Assembly: GCA_011800805.1 (NCBI GenBank)
Contig: MPNW01000089.1
Location: 38,898-102,897, forward strand
Source: Hirudo medicinalis
Lineage: Eukaryota; Annelida; Clitellata; Hirudinida; Hirudinidae
DNA: 64,000 nucleotides
Reading direction: 5' to 3'
A program made the position numbers and the translations under genes. The notes beneath the pieces were generated by a model. It was not told where the DNA came from. It did not search any database and saw only the letters and a list, made by a program, of their open reading frames with translations. Shown piece after piece: positions 1 to 12,819 of this stretch. Position 1 is the first letter of the stretch; the number at the start of each line of letters is the position of its first letter.

Positions 1-118
1 AGTTTAAAATTATTATGATTGGTTTGCCCCAATCACATTTTGCTACAATAGTTAGATTGGACTTTTTTAATTAAATCAGATATTTTATGTTTTCATATGT
101 TATATTTTCTTGTGTTAG

Positions 119-2468
119 TCAAAAGGGAGTCCAACAATGATGACGAGACAATCAAAATTAAAGAAGTGGCTATCACAGAACTTGGGGATTTGTTTGCAAA
201 GATGGGTAAAGCTGATGGTGAGTTATTGAAAAGACATGTTCTACAATTCAGATAATTACAAACTTTAACCTAAAATATTAGATGTATAAATGCATGTATC
301 TTGAATGTGTTTTAGCTTAGTGGTGAGGGTGTCATAAAATAACAATTGAAATTATAAATATTCCTTTGCATAACTGTATATTAAGTCTGCTACTACTCTC
401 AATCTGTTCTAGTTTTGTTTTATCAACCCACCTTTTGATATAACTTCATTTGATGAGCAAAAGAAGTGCATTAATCTTTGATTTAAATTGTTATGTAAAA
501 CAGAACTTTGGGCCATGATCAAGTTTACCAGGCCTTTCCTTGCATTGGTCAGCAAGGCTAAGGCAGCCAAGCTTGTGAGAAATCTTGTGGATAAATTCTT
601 GGACATGGAGGCAAAGACTGGCAAGGAAGTTAGTCACATTAAGCTGGATATCATGGCAGAATAACAAATATTAATTTTGATGGCTATAACAAATTATGTT
701 TTATAATTGCTAAACTATTTGATGGTCTTATATTCAGGTTGAATTGTGCCAGGAGTGCATACAGTGGGCCAAGGAAGAGAACAGGACATTTCTGAGGCAG
801 GCCCTTGAAGCAAGACTCATAGCTCTCTTCTTTGATACCAAGAGATATGAGGAGGCACTTCAGCTAGGTCAGTTATCTGCTGCTTTCTTAAAAAGGATTT
901 CAGTAGAGTTGGGGGTTTCAAATATCAGACATGTCTTGTTAACTGGGTTTTGATTTATAAATATTTTATTATATGTGCAATATCAACTTTATGGATTATC
1001 TTAACTCAACAGGTTCATCACTGCTGAAGGAACTGAAGAAACTTGATGACAAGGCATTGCTGGTTGAGGTGCAGCTTCTGGAAAGTAAAACCTACCATGC
1101 TCTCAGCAACCTTCCAAGGGCAAGGTAGTTGATTGATCACTACAGAAAATATTGAAAACATGTTCTTGATTCTTAACATTTGAGTGGCTCGCTGGCCCCA
1201 AAGCATTTAAAATGGCTTGTCAAGCTGAAATACTTTCATGTTTTTTATTTGTGGTGCTCTTATTGACAGGGCTGCTCTGACATCAGCAAGAACCACAGCC
1301 AATGGAATTTACTGCCCTGCTAAGCTACAGGCAGCTCTCGACACACAATCAGGTGAGGCATTTGACTTTTGTTTTAATTGTGAAACCTGAATTAATTACG
1401 TCAGCTGAAACCATCTGTGCACAACCTTGCAACAATCGGGAAATTATATTTAAATAAGGCATCTTGCACGCTGCTGATGAGAGAGACTTCAAGACTGCCT
1501 ACTCATACTTCTATGAGGCATTTGAGGGATACGACTCCATCGATAGTCCCAAGGCCATCACCGCCCTCAAGTACATGCTCCTGAGCAAGATCATGCTTCA
1601 CTGGTCAGTTGGAAACAACAATGATTTATGACTGTTTCTTATACATTAATATATGATTGTTGCAGCTCGGATGAGGTGCAGTCCATAGTCAGTGGCAAAC
1701 TGGCCCTCAAGTACACAGGGCCGGACATAGAAGCCATGAAGTCCATTGCGCAGGCCAGCCACAAGAGATCACTGGCAGATTTCAATGAGGTGAGATTCTA
1801 CTTTGATTACTAATTTCACTTTATCAGCTATTTTGGTTCATAACAAAAGTTATTTGGTTGATTCGTCCAATTACTGTTGCTGTTCTCTCAGACAATAAAG
1901 AAGTACAAGCCACAATTGGAAGATGATCCGATAGTCAAAGCCCATCTGGCTTCGCTGTATGACAGCCTCTTGGAGCAGAACTTATGTAGAATCATTGAGC
2001 CATATTCCAGGGTGCAGGTGCAACATGTGGCCCAACTCATCAACCTTCCCATGGTTAGTTTAGAAATCTATTAATGGATTTAATAACTTGATCTGAAGCC
2101 TCTTACAACTTCAAACACAAAGTAACACTTTCAATTCTCATATGCAGGATATTGTGGAGAAAAAGCTATCCCAAATGATTCTTGACAAGAAATTTAATGG
2201 TATCTATTATATATTTCATGATGTTATTAGCATAAAATGATTTATTGTCTGACTATCAAGAAAATTCTTGAAGACCAAAGCATTTTATCCTACCCTGATA
2301 ATGTAATATTGTTTTTAATATTTAGGAATTTTGGACCAAGGCTTTGGAGTGCTTGTAATTTTTGATGAGACAACCTCTGACAAGACCTATGAGACAGTCC
2401 TTGAAACCATTCAGAGCATGGGCAAAGTGGTTGACTCATTGTACAACAAAGCCAAGAAACTCACATAA
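119..2468 (+). CDS. PSMD11: 26S proteasome non-ATPase subunit 11 (Rpn6), 5' truncated by window edge
   Basis: Lid subunit of the 26S proteasome regulatory particle, which clamps the lid to the base and core. Exons read as 119-217, 504-628, 738-867, 1013-1124, 1270-1352, 1459-1603, 1666-1789, 1892-2053, 2148-2199, 2326-2468; all junctions are GT/AG and phases agree. About 390 residues are visible, so the first one or two exons lie upstream of the window (human protein 422 aa). Diagnostic stretches include [52 protein letters not shown] and the C-terminal [13 protein letters not shown] before TAA. The N-terminal part is the TPR-like helical repeat region and the last third is the PCI domain. 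It ends 124 bp from the stop of the convergent CDPF1 gene. No defect is seen in the visible part. Confidence 0.96.
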
Positions 2469-2592
2469 TTGAATAGATTCTTTTTATTAAATGAAACATT
2501 GTTCTTTCATTATCTGAAAGTAGTAAGAGCTGTTGATCTTAAAAAAAGAGTTCCCATATCAGTCTTTACCAGTAGCTTGGTAACAAACATTG

Positions 2593-3189
2593 TTACCAAT
2601 ATCTTTCATCCTGTGGTGAGATGTCGTCAAGGTGTTTCCATCTGCTTTTATCCAACTGATCGCTTCTCTATCTCTACCTATGGGTTTTTCCATTTGAAAT
2701 TAAATGTAAACTAAATTTGTATGGTAAGCAGCATGAGGCCCAAGAACTTGTCATTATGCTCACTTGAATCTCACTTGGGAAGCTGTCCAGTCGTCCATTG
2801 GCACATTTTAGGCATGATCGATTGTTGTAGAAGATGCTACATTCCTTGAAAATCATTAGAATAATGGTCATTATGTATCAGAACAATGTTTTGGGTGAAA
2901 TTAATAGGTTCATACATTTGCCATGCAAAGGACCTTTTTGCAAAACTGGCAGTGACCTCCCAAGAGGATGCAGCCTCGTTCATTAGTGAATGGGTCGCGA
3001 GCAGAATAGATTTCCTCTTTTACCCTAGAAAAGATGGGTATAAAAATCCATAACGCATTCACTTAGGTCGTACCCCAAGCCAAGAAATGCTCACTCTAGA
3101 AACTTGTAATGAGGCGGATTTCTGCCAAAGTAATCATACTTGCAAGACATAAGACAGTTTGAGCAAGTAAACTTCCCTTCTTGAGACAT
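2593..3189 (-). CDS. CDPF1: Cysteine-rich DPF motif domain-containing protein 1 (CDPF1-like)
   Basis: Small cysteine-rich protein of unknown biochemical role. Exons on the minus strand: 3189-3095, 3024-2916, 2844-2764 and a less certain last exon 2655-2593, giving about 115 aa (human about 123). It begins MSQEGKFTCSNCLMSCKYDY. The middle exon carries the family hallmark ARDPFTNERG, then GGHCQFCKKVLC; the third has CSIFYNNRSCLKC followed by FPSEIQ. The CxxC pairs (CSNC, CQFC, CLKC) suggest zinc binding. Phases are 2, 0, 0. The last exon (LDKSRW...DERYW then TAA) is chosen because GTGAGC follows the FPSEIQ codons and a phase-0 acceptor exists at 2656-2657; read-through to a stop at 2674 is the alternative. 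The gene faces WIP about 1 kb away and is tail-to-tail with PSMD11. Confidence 0.8.
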
Positions 3190-4194
3190 TATTATCCTCC
3201 CTGAATTACCGCGTTCTCGTTAAGACTCCAACAAACCAAATCCCGAACGTCCCCCTAGAAAGAAGCAGTTATATAGCAATCCAATAACAAAACGAAATGT
3301 TAGCTTTTTAGAATTAAAAAAAAACAACTCTGCAAAAATAACATGTTTCAAACTGAAATAGCAGCTTATATTTTAAGAAATAAATATCTCCGTGATTTTT
3401 GATGTTATGAGAGCCTGTTGGGGAAAAATGAACTTTACTACTATTTTTTTGACTTAAAACTTACTTACATTGATAGATTAAAATATCTATCTTTGACTTA
3501 CAATACGGAACAGGCTGGCACTACCTACAAAAGTTAACAAAATTAACTGCTATAACAATAACATTTGATTCGTTTGAAATGTGAATTTCAGTTTTAAGGC
3601 AATTGTTTGCTATTGTAGGATAGTTAAATTAGTTAAAATTAAAACAAAAATTATACAAATTTGTATCTGTTTAAAAAATAGTTTAATATTTATTATGTAA
3701 TTTGTTAATACAATTTGTTCATAATACTACTCACATCCGGCATATTATGTGTTTGCGTTCATTGGTTGTTGATGGCCAAATAACTTTGTGGGGAGTTCTC
3801 ATTACAAATTTTTATTTCAAATATGTTCCCCAATTTCTGTTAGATCATTTGTTGGCTGATATCAGGATTTGGAATTTCAATTTCAAACAGGTAACAATCG
3901 CCATTGTTTCACTTTTACTTAAGACGAAGAGTCTTAGTTGGAGAGTTCTGTTTAAATATTTTGGATGTTAAATGGTTGTATGTTTGTATTGAATATAGGT
4001 TTCAAACATATAAAGTAGTAAACGCTTATCAAGGGTTTGGATGAGTGAGAATTTATTTTCTTTTTTTTTTTAAGGAATAGAAACTTGGTTCGACCTAGCT
4101 GAATTCTTTAAAATATAAAAGTACGAGATCGCGCTCGGTATTTAGTGCCCGAAGGCATTGTACTGTAGGTACTCTCAGCTAACTTCAAACTACA
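3190..4194. other. Intergenic region between CDPF1 and WIP starts, AT-rich
   Basis: Divergent spacer holding the CDPF1 promoter side and the WIP leader. I see no convincing coding potential. The last ~75 bases before the WIP ATG are less AT-rich and are probably 5' UTR. Confidence 0.5.
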
Positions 4195-6736
4195 ATGCCT
4201 CCGCCCCCTCCCCCACCCCCACCTGGTCCTCCAGGTCCGCCCGGTCCACCCCCATCGGGTCCTCCCAAAGCAACAAAGGGCAGCGAAAAAGGCAGGACTG
4301 CTCTTCTTACTGACATATGCAAAGGAACCAGGCTTAAACCAGCCTCCCATTTAACGGTAGACAAGAGTAAGCCCATACTTGGAAGTGAAGGTGGGTTTGT
4401 CAGTGATATTCAGTTAACTATAGCCTGGTAATATGATTCAGAATGCTAACTTTCATTTGAATGTGAAATAATGCCTCTAAATATCTAAAATATTGGTTAC
4501 TTAAGTTATATGTAAGTTTTTTTTTTACATTATTTTTGTCTTAGTGATGTGATTCGAATTGGTGTCTATATTCACTTTTTTACTTGAGAGTAAAATATTG
4601 CCTCTAAATATCCAAAATATTGGCTATTTAAGTTGGTGGATTAGTTGCTTGAGTTATATTTACAATTTTTGTTCACTTTTTTTTGATTTACCTCTATTTT
4701 AAAAATCAGTTCTTTTCATGACATTTTTGTCATGTTTAGCCAGTTTTCGTCATACTTTTTACTTGAAAATTCATTTAGTCCATGCTGCTCTAAGAGTCAT
4801 CTGAATCAAACAGCAAACCAAGGACTAGTTTGTTATATTGTGCCATTTTAATCATATTTGAAGAAACACGTATTTCCTACCTTTTAGTTTATTCCATCAT
4901 TTGTTTTTGAAATCTAGGAAGCTCTACCACGAAATTTGGCACAGTTTCATCAAGGGGAGGGCATAGAAAAGCAGGTGGTTAAGCAGGACATGTGTAATTT
5001 TCAGAAGATGCCTTTGCATCTTAAAATGTAGTTGTGATCAGGCTTAGCAAAATATCATTAGATTCCTAATTCATCAAAATTCTGATTGCTTTTAGATTTC
5101 CCTAGTCTATTTTTTCAAGAAAAATTTTCATTTGCTTTGTTAAATTTCATGGTCCATGAATTAGGACCTACATGTCTATTTGCCATTTGACCAGTGAACA
5201 AGCTACATATGCTTTAATCATAAATTTGTTAATGATATTTCATGAAAGCCTCTCTAAATCTATTCACATGGCACGATACAAATTAACTATTATTATTATT
5301 AATATTATTATTGTTGTTGTTATTATTAAAGCTCATGCACGAAGTATTTTTAAAGCTTTAAACATTGACCAGGAAGTAGGTAATATTGAGTTCCTGATTT
5401 GAGTCTGACTGCTCCTAATTGTTTAATCACTTAATTGAGGAGGAAATATTCAATAAAATGTGGCCCTCCAATTACCTCCATCTCATGTCAAAGATTGTTC
5501 TCTACCAAATCCTGCAACTCCTTGATGAGTTCGGATGGCGAAGGGATCCTCACGGATGATGATGATGATGAAGAGGGAGAGGAGATGTCTTTTAGTTGCT
5601 TCCTCCTATAAGACAATAATGAGATCAATCCTAATTGATTTGTTGTCATGTTTTGATAGAGTGAGGAAAAAGGTTTGCTGAAGGCTTTGATTCCAATTTC
5701 AGATCCCGTAGGTAGTTTTGGTAGCGAGCTTCAGAAGAAATTATCATCAAAACATTCAAAAGATGACACACCCCAATATGGCCATAAATTTCTGAGGCCA
5801 GCACCTACTTACAAACCTCATACCTCGACTGCCCACAATTCGTCCCAGTCTTCAAATCTCCAATCTATTGGCCCCCTTACCAAAACCCATTGTGGGTCAT
5901 CACAGAGTTTAAGAGATTCTAATTATGGTCATGGATCCGATGAGGTAGAAAGGAGTTCTTCCAAGTCATCCTTGTCGGGCCAAGAAGGCTCCGGAGCCGG
6001 GAGGCACAACAGATTTCCACTCGCCCCAACACCCTCATTGAGCTGCTATGACATGAGCAATTCAAGGGAGCCTCCTACCAAAATTGTTTCAAGGTCCATC
6101 TCTATGGTCCAGAAGCCCCTCTGCCCACCTCCGCCCCTACCTAAACCTCCCAACGACGGTAGATTTGAGACATGCTTGCAGTTTTTGTTGTTTTTCATTT
6201 TAGTTCCCATGATCATTGATTTGAATGCTGTGATGCTTACTAACTTTGCTAGTTGTGATTTTTGTATTGCATCAAATACGTGATGGAGAATGCATGTGAT
6301 GATGGATAACAATGGCATGATATGCATCATATGAAAGCACCATGCAGAGGTTGACCTTGCAAGAAGACTTTCATCAATGGAACCCTTTGATTGCAATGTT
6401 TTGTGCTAACCAATGTTGTTTGAACCCTCCTGCATGGTGTGCTTAGCCTAGGAAACGTAGAGAACCCGAATGTCTGACTTAGACCAGAAGTCAAAGTAAT
6501 CATATCCCGGCATATTTACTGAATGAAATGTATGTTTGCTTGGTGATCTGTAAGATTGAACATAGATTAATGAATCCACATTTGAATATTTTTTATGATG
6601 GCTTGATGTTTCATGTTAAGTGTCATTAAGGCACTTCTTGCCTTCATTGGATCTTAGGGTCATTGTTGATCAGATGGGATAGCATGTTTGAAAATAGGAA
6701 TGGTGTCATTGGTGGAGTCCACACAAGTTATAACAG

Positions 6737-6799
<63 letters not shown>

Positions 6800-9700
6800 T
6801 AAAGAATTGGCAAAGCATATCTGTAGGGATGCCTACATTTACCCAGCCATATTTGACCATACCTTTAGAGGATTTCATATTAATTGGTAAAATTCATACT
6901 TATAGTATCCATATGTTTTATTAATATTATCATCAATATATCAATTACTAGTTTGCCTTTGTTCTCTAACTTACATAAGTAGTCATTGAAACGAGCTAAG
7001 TTATAGCCCGATCCATGATCGGGAAGCTCTGCTTCGTGTTTTGCTATTTAATGATCATTTGATCAACTTTCATTTAACTTTCTGTTGGACTGCTATTAAA
7101 TGTTCAGCTCAGTATTATTCCTTTGAGCCACTTTACTTCCTTTTTTGATGGCCTTTGGGTTTCACTTCTTATATCCTCCATTTTCTATTTTGAAGGTTCA
7201 ATTATCAACTTCCTAATGCTTCCTTTTTATATTAAATAAATCTGTTATCATTTATTATTGGCAAATGTCATGGCTAGTTTTCAATTAATTTTAACCATTG
7301 GCCATGAAACTCAAAATAGCGTCATTCTTTTGCAATTTTTCTGTTGTTTGGCTCTGATTTTTTATTTCTGTTAAGAAATTTCTGTTGTGCTCGACTGTTT
7401 TTATATGAGCCTAATATTTCTCTTCTGGGTAAAGTTAGCATCAACTCACTATTTGTTTTTTGTCTTAAGAACTTAACCTTGCAAGTCCTAATTTCCAACA
7501 TCCTCGATTGAGAAACAATTATCCTTGGTGAATTGGTCACTGAAGGCTAATCACTAATTGGTTGATTCAGAATGTTGCATAGGATCAATTGGAAAAATAA
7601 AGTACAACTTGAGTCAGGCTTTCAAGAGTTTTCTTTCATCAAATAATGATGACTTAGAAGTGGAAGGGCTAGAAGTTCAAGGGTCGTATAAGCTCACGAG
7701 GGAATCCATTTTTAAATGTCAACTGCAGAGGACGTTTGAGAATTCATTTTATGGGTCATTAAAAATTGATGGTTTGTGATTTTGTTGTATCATGTATAAA
7801 TGTATATGTACATGTTTAGTATAAATATATATTTATATAAGTATAATATAATATATTACTAATATCTTTGTACTTCTAGGAGTATTCTAGAACTAATATT
7901 ATGTTGGACTGTAAATTATGTTGTGTATGAAGTTTATTTATATTTGTACATCTGTGTGTGCTTTACCTATCAGTCTACCACTATCTTTGTGTTATGAATA
8001 ATGGTTGTGCATGTGAAATTATACCTATTACTTTTGTAATATTAGCTATACTGATATTGTCATAAAACCAGATCGACTGATGTTTCGTCCTTGTATCAAT
8101 AATGCCTTCAAGAGCACAAAGATATTTCCTGCCCATTCTTTAGACTCCATTCGATCCAACTCATCCATTAGTACTAAACAAAGTCAGAAGTCGAGAATGT
8201 CGGCTACTTTCAGCAATATTTTAAGGCCGGCCAGAGTTGTCGGGCAAGCCGTGAAGGGGCCTTTTGAGTTCAGAGATTGTGTGAGAGGCTTGCAGAAAAG
8301 GACATCGTCAAATGGTCTCATGACGTGCACTATTATTGTTGATATAATTTTTTGTCATTTTATTACAATCTACATATTGGTGATATTGTTTTATGATGTA
8401 ATGTTCTATGTTGGTCTTCATTCCAGGTCCTAAGTTTAAAAACTTTCACATGAAAATCGGTCAAGCCGTCGTCTCTAATCAGTATTTCTGTCACGATGTA
8501 AAGACTTCATTGGATCACAATGATAGTCATTTTGAATTCAATGCTGAGGAGGATGACTGTGATGATGAAGTCAGAGGATATGGTTTGAGTAAAGATTCAA
8601 GTGACTATCATGGAAACATGGGAATGAGAGATAAGTGGATGGATCCTTTACCTCCACCACCATGTTTACCTGGTGTGCCTGAGTATTTAGGTGAAGATCA
8701 AAAGGTTATTTGTCATCCCTTGACATCAAAGAAGCCATCCAAGGCTGAGGTGGATGCATATCTTGCACAGAAATGTGATGGTAGAGTTTGATTCAGTATG
8801 TCTTTGATATTGCACCATGTGTATTTGTATTTTATGCATTATGTTATATATGGTATATCGTTATATATAATTACGTATGAGAATATATTGCAGCATGCAC
8901 AGGACTGTAATTCTCGATAGCTCGGCTCCTTCGGCAATATTGACTGTCATCCTTAAACTCATTATATTCACACAATAGGTTCCATCTGCTACTGGCCAAA
9001 TGAATCGCAAAAAGTTATTGCCTCTTCATTAGTGTGATAATTAGCATTTATATCAATGTCACATGGTCTTTTGAAAAATAGACCAAACGTTCTTGATTTT
9101 CTGACCTTTGATGTTTTCATTTATGACAGCAGAACTTAAAGAGTAATTAAGTAAACAATTTGCCATCGGAACTTCAGAGTCGTGTAATGGCCCTTGAGAC
9201 TTTTCGTTTCAATTTATTTTTATAATATTTGTTTGATGCTAACGTTCACCTGCTCGAAACCGTTCAGTAAAATCTTTGCAGTGTGCTATTAATCTAGCAT
9301 AGTCTTTTCTCATGATTATGTTTCAGATGCTAACCTCTAATCAACAGAATTTCTAATAGCTTCATGGTAGATGGGGATTAGTGTTTTTATTGAGTGCATT
9401 AATGGCCCATTAATAGCATGATGATGCGACTCATTTTTGGCCAATGGCGATTGACGTTTTTAATTTTATGAGCTATCTTCACATTATTGTAGTAATTAAA
9501 TGTCTTTTAACCTTCATTTTGGGAAACTAAATTTATAAATGGCAATGGATCCACCAACCATCATAATCATCTTTTGAATTGCTGAATAAATATTGGTTAA
9601 TAAAGTAAATATTATGAAATGAACAGATATTAATTTTAAGGTGTAAAAGTTTTAAGAAATTCCATAAATTTGGTTTATAAATGTGTTTAGGTGGACCTGT

Positions 9701-10960
9701 GGCATCAAATAGCACAGTTGGTCCAGCAGGTGGTAGAGGTGGAAGGAATGTGGGTCCTCCGGCCTTGGCTGGTCTTTTTGCGGGAGGAGTCCCCAGACCC
9801 AAAGCCATGGCATCTCATGGTTTGTAAACTTTTCCTTCATTTACATGGAAAGCATTAATTATCATAACTACCATCAATGTGTCAGTTGAGCTAATTAAAA
9901 ATGGCTGGTTTGAGGTTGCTCCTTTTCACCAGATTCTACAGTCCAGAATGGCTACAGATCAACTCCAGCACATAGACAAATGAAACCTGGAGTCACAAAT
10001 AGTACCATGGTGCCACCACCTCCGCCTCCATCTGCTGCTTGCAAGCCAGCATTGATTAACAGCAATCAGGAGAGTCTGACGGGGCATGGAGCTAATGGAA
10101 GAATAAGCGGACTGGGCATTCCGAGCGGATTTCCTCCCACGCCTCCCTCGCACATGCCTCGCCCACCACCTCAAAAGTTAACTGGCAACCGAGCTCCCCC
10201 TCCACCTCCTCCTGCCAGAGTGTTGGACAATCGCTCTCTCCCTCCTCCACCACCACAAATGGCACCTTCCAACGGCAGGGTACCTCCCCCAAGGTATGCA
10301 CCACCACCTGTCCCTCGTCCACCAGGCATTGCCCCTCCTCCTCCACCTGCCAGGAATAACCCTCCCCCTCCACCCCCACCAGTCAGGGATCAACCAGCCC
10401 CAAGTCGACCCCCAGCTAATGCCAAACCTCAAGTGCCACCAGTGCCTCCTCCGGTCAAGAAGAATTGTTAGTCTTAGTATCACAATAAAGTAGTCAATAA
10501 TATTATGTGTACATACTTTAGAAGGTATGTTTGTCCTGAATATATTTAATGCTTGTTAATAACCACATCCAATTATCTCACAGAAAGCTCTTTATTCTTA
10601 CTTCTTACATCCTTATGTTTGCAGCGTTAGAGTCAAGATTCACTTTCCGCAGTGAACTTCCTCAGGCTCCTGGAACTTTCCGTAAATCCCCGAAGACCTA
10701 TCCAAGTGCTGTGCCCAAAAGCACCAGGAGCAGTGGCTCAGGTTTGTTAGTCTGCTGAATGTTGTCCTCGGTGTATCAAATGAGTTATTTTAAATCTAAA
10801 AATACTGAAGTAATTCTATTGAAAATTTATGCAATTTATTTTTACGTATTTCACGTTGGTGGCAAAGATAAAAACTTCATTCATCGAAAAGATCTTCCTA
10901 TTTATTTGTTGTTGTTTTGTTTCAGGTAACAGACCATGTCCTCCCCCACCTCCAGTTTGA
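4195..10960 (+). CDS. WIPF: WAS/WASL-interacting protein family (WIP/verprolin) with extra internal exons
   Basis: Actin-cytoskeleton adaptor that binds G-actin through a WH2 motif and N-WASP through its C terminus. Exons: 4195-4390, 5673-6158, 7571-7771, 8072-8314, 8427-8780, 9691-9819, 9933-10466, 10625-10741, 10926-10960. Every junction is phase 1; the full model is 764 aa. Residues 1-24 are a profilin-type proline run, and the WH2 is at about 34-49 (RTALLTDICKGTRLK). The 9691 exon has the glycine-rich LAGLFAGGVPRP segment, and 9933-10466 is proline-rich with many PPPPPP ligands. The 10625 exon carries the WASP-binding signature ESRFTFRSELPQAP...TYPS. The four exons 5673-8780 have no counterpart that I recognise in vertebrate WIP; the first ends in a CPPPPLPKPP motif. 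Because all are 1-1 symmetric, any subset could be skipped without a frame shift. The homologous core is certain; constitutive inclusion of the extra exons is not. Confidence 0.88.
4391..5672 (+). other. WIP intron 1
   Basis: Long AT-rich intron between the WH2 exon and the next exon. It holds a short ATT/GTT microsatellite near 5288-5330 and a perfect small palindrome (CATGACA-TTTT-TGTCATG) near 4717-4734. No further exon was recognised. Confidence 0.5.
6738..6799. repeat. ATT trinucleotide microsatellite
   Basis: Near-perfect run of about 20 ATT units inside a WIP intron. It produces artificial poly-Leu and poly-Tyr open frames on the plus strand, which are not genes. Confidence 0.95.
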
Positions 10961-10972
10961 AAGTGCCAACAA

Positions 10973-10978
10973 AATAAA
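10973..10978 (+). promoter_or_regulatory. WIP polyadenylation signal candidate
   Basis: AATAAA lies 13 bases after the WIP stop codon. It is very close to the stop, so a more distal signal could also be used. Confidence 0.4.
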
Positions 10979-12819
10979 TGTCTGAGGATGCAACCTTGAA
11001 GCAAACCAATCGCAGCCCAGCAATAAGTCTAAAGTACAAAACCGTCTGTAAATGCTTTTCTCTGTTGCAAGTTTATCCCAATCTTTAACATCCATGATTT
11101 GTATAAATATTCATGAAGCTCCTTCAATCTGCTGACAATAGACATTTCGCTTGCTGCAGATGAGAACACAGTTTTCGATTTTAGTTTATACCACCTTGGC
11201 CGTCGATTCTAAATTGTGCTGCTCTGAGACAAACTTCACAATTCAATTTCAAATTCTATTTTATTTGAATAATCGAACTATCCTGCCTTAGCTGAGATCA
11301 GTCTTGTGCATAGCTTTATCCCCAAAGATTGTAAATATAGGAACCCAACTCCCAATCAAAAGACATCCCAACCTTCAATCTAAGGGTTCTCTAAAATTAA
11401 TTATTTCACATCCGATGTACTTGAAACCTCTACTAGGATTCAGTCCCAGTTGGAGGATGAAATTATTTTTACTGATTATTGAAATTCATTTTCAAGAAAT
11501 GTGGGTATAACTCAGATGAAAATCATTTTCCTTGTGCTTTATCAAGCTCTTGTCAACAGTTATTGTTTGTGTTTTATAAAAAAAAAATGGATGGACGCCA
11601 TTTCCCAGCTCAATTCTTTGAATGGTATTTCTATTTCTAACCATCTTTTCATAGTGACGCATGTGTTTTGGATCTGGTATAGAGAGCAATCAAATTTGTT
11701 TGCAGCCTTAGGTGTTACGTCGTCGGCAATTTGCTACCAGGATCTTTAGCGAAGTAATGCTTTAACTTGCAACTGGTTAATTATCATTCATTTGTCATAA
11801 TTGCCATCCCCATCCTGAACCAGACAAACATTTTCATCCAACGTAAGAGAATCCACAGGATGTAAGACAAAATGTAACCACAGAATCATAAGATGATGAC
11901 AAAAACTATACCTTTGGGAAATTAGCAAAAAAAGAATAAGTTCAAATCAAAAGTAAACAAGTGAGAATAGTTTCCTTCACAATAAATCTGTCACAAACTT
12001 TCTCAAGCCAGTCCGGTTGCAGGTCGGTGTACGACCATTGAGGACGTGGCGGGATAAATTTGACCGGCAATGGGTTTACATTAGCATAAACAAGGAGCAA
12101 ACAGAAAGAGCTGACAAAAGTTGAAAGATTAACTAAAGATATAACATCATCGACGAGAGGAACAATTATAAAACTCGCAGCATCAACATCCTCTTCTGCA
12201 AATCGAATGCAAAATGCACGAAGATATGCCTGGTGTGTTCTGGGTACTAGTCCACGAGTGGCAAACAAATGGTAGTGAATGAAGATGCATGTGTGGTGGG
12301 ACAGATTTGATGGGTAGCTGGTGGTCAGCCTGCAAGGGCTAAATGTAGCTCATGCATATTTGCATCTGCACTAAATATAAAACAAGTGGTGGACACAGAT
12401 TCTGCAATGTACACAGTATATTTAATTGGCAAAGATACAATTCACTTAATAGCAAAACATTGATAAGATGCACATTTACATGCCATCAACAAAAAAGAAC
12501 AGCTATTTGGAGCCACAAATCTTTTTACAAGTGGACAAATAAAATAATTGTAAGTAAAATAATTGAGATAACAGCTTAGATCCATCTGAGAACAAAACCA
12601 CAATCCTCTGATCGTAAACTTTAAACTGTAAACTTCACTCGACAGACGACATTCGTTAGCATCAGTCAATGTAGATGATGATAATGTTAATAACTAAGAA
12701 ACTGGAACTTAAAAATCAAATCCTCTTCTTCTGAAACTTGCACTCTCAGAGCCAACGAATATCTTAGAAACAAACCAGAGAGGGAGAGAATACTTAGAAA
12801 TGAGCGTCATCTGAGATCC
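10979..12819. other. Spacer between convergent WIP and MORC2 3' ends
   Basis: Probably contains both 3' UTRs. The one unusual item is a 108-codon minus-strand open frame at 11942-12268, listed separately. Otherwise only AT-rich sequence with no recognisable domain. Confidence 0.5.
11942..12268 (-). CDS. Unassigned 108-codon open frame downstream of MORC2
   Basis: Single uninterrupted frame, locally richer in G+C than its surroundings (for example around 12005-12065). It contains the peptide VKFIPPRPQWSYTDLQPDW. I do not recognise a family. It lies about 550 bp past the MORC2 stop on the same strand, so it could be part of the MORC2 3' UTR, a separate short gene or a chance frame. No convincing splice structure or promoter was identified. 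Confidence 0.2.
   Translation of the reverse strand: MFATRGLVPRTHQAYLRAFCIRFAEEDVDAASFIIVPLVDDVISLVNLSTFVSSFCLLLVYANVNPLPVKFIPPRPQWSYTDLQPDWLEKVCDRFIVKETILTCLLLI

Noticed and set aside
4108..4376. Gly- and Arg-rich minus-strand frames opposite the WIP first exon
   Set aside because: They are antisense shadows of the proline-coding CCN codons of the real exon.
6663..6924. Open frames with long Leu and Tyr runs
   Set aside because: They are the ATT microsatellite read in two frames inside a WIP intron; there is no start context or homology.
9959..10483. Trp/Arg/Gly-rich minus-strand frames
   Set aside because: Antisense shadows of the proline-rich WIP exon 9933-10466.
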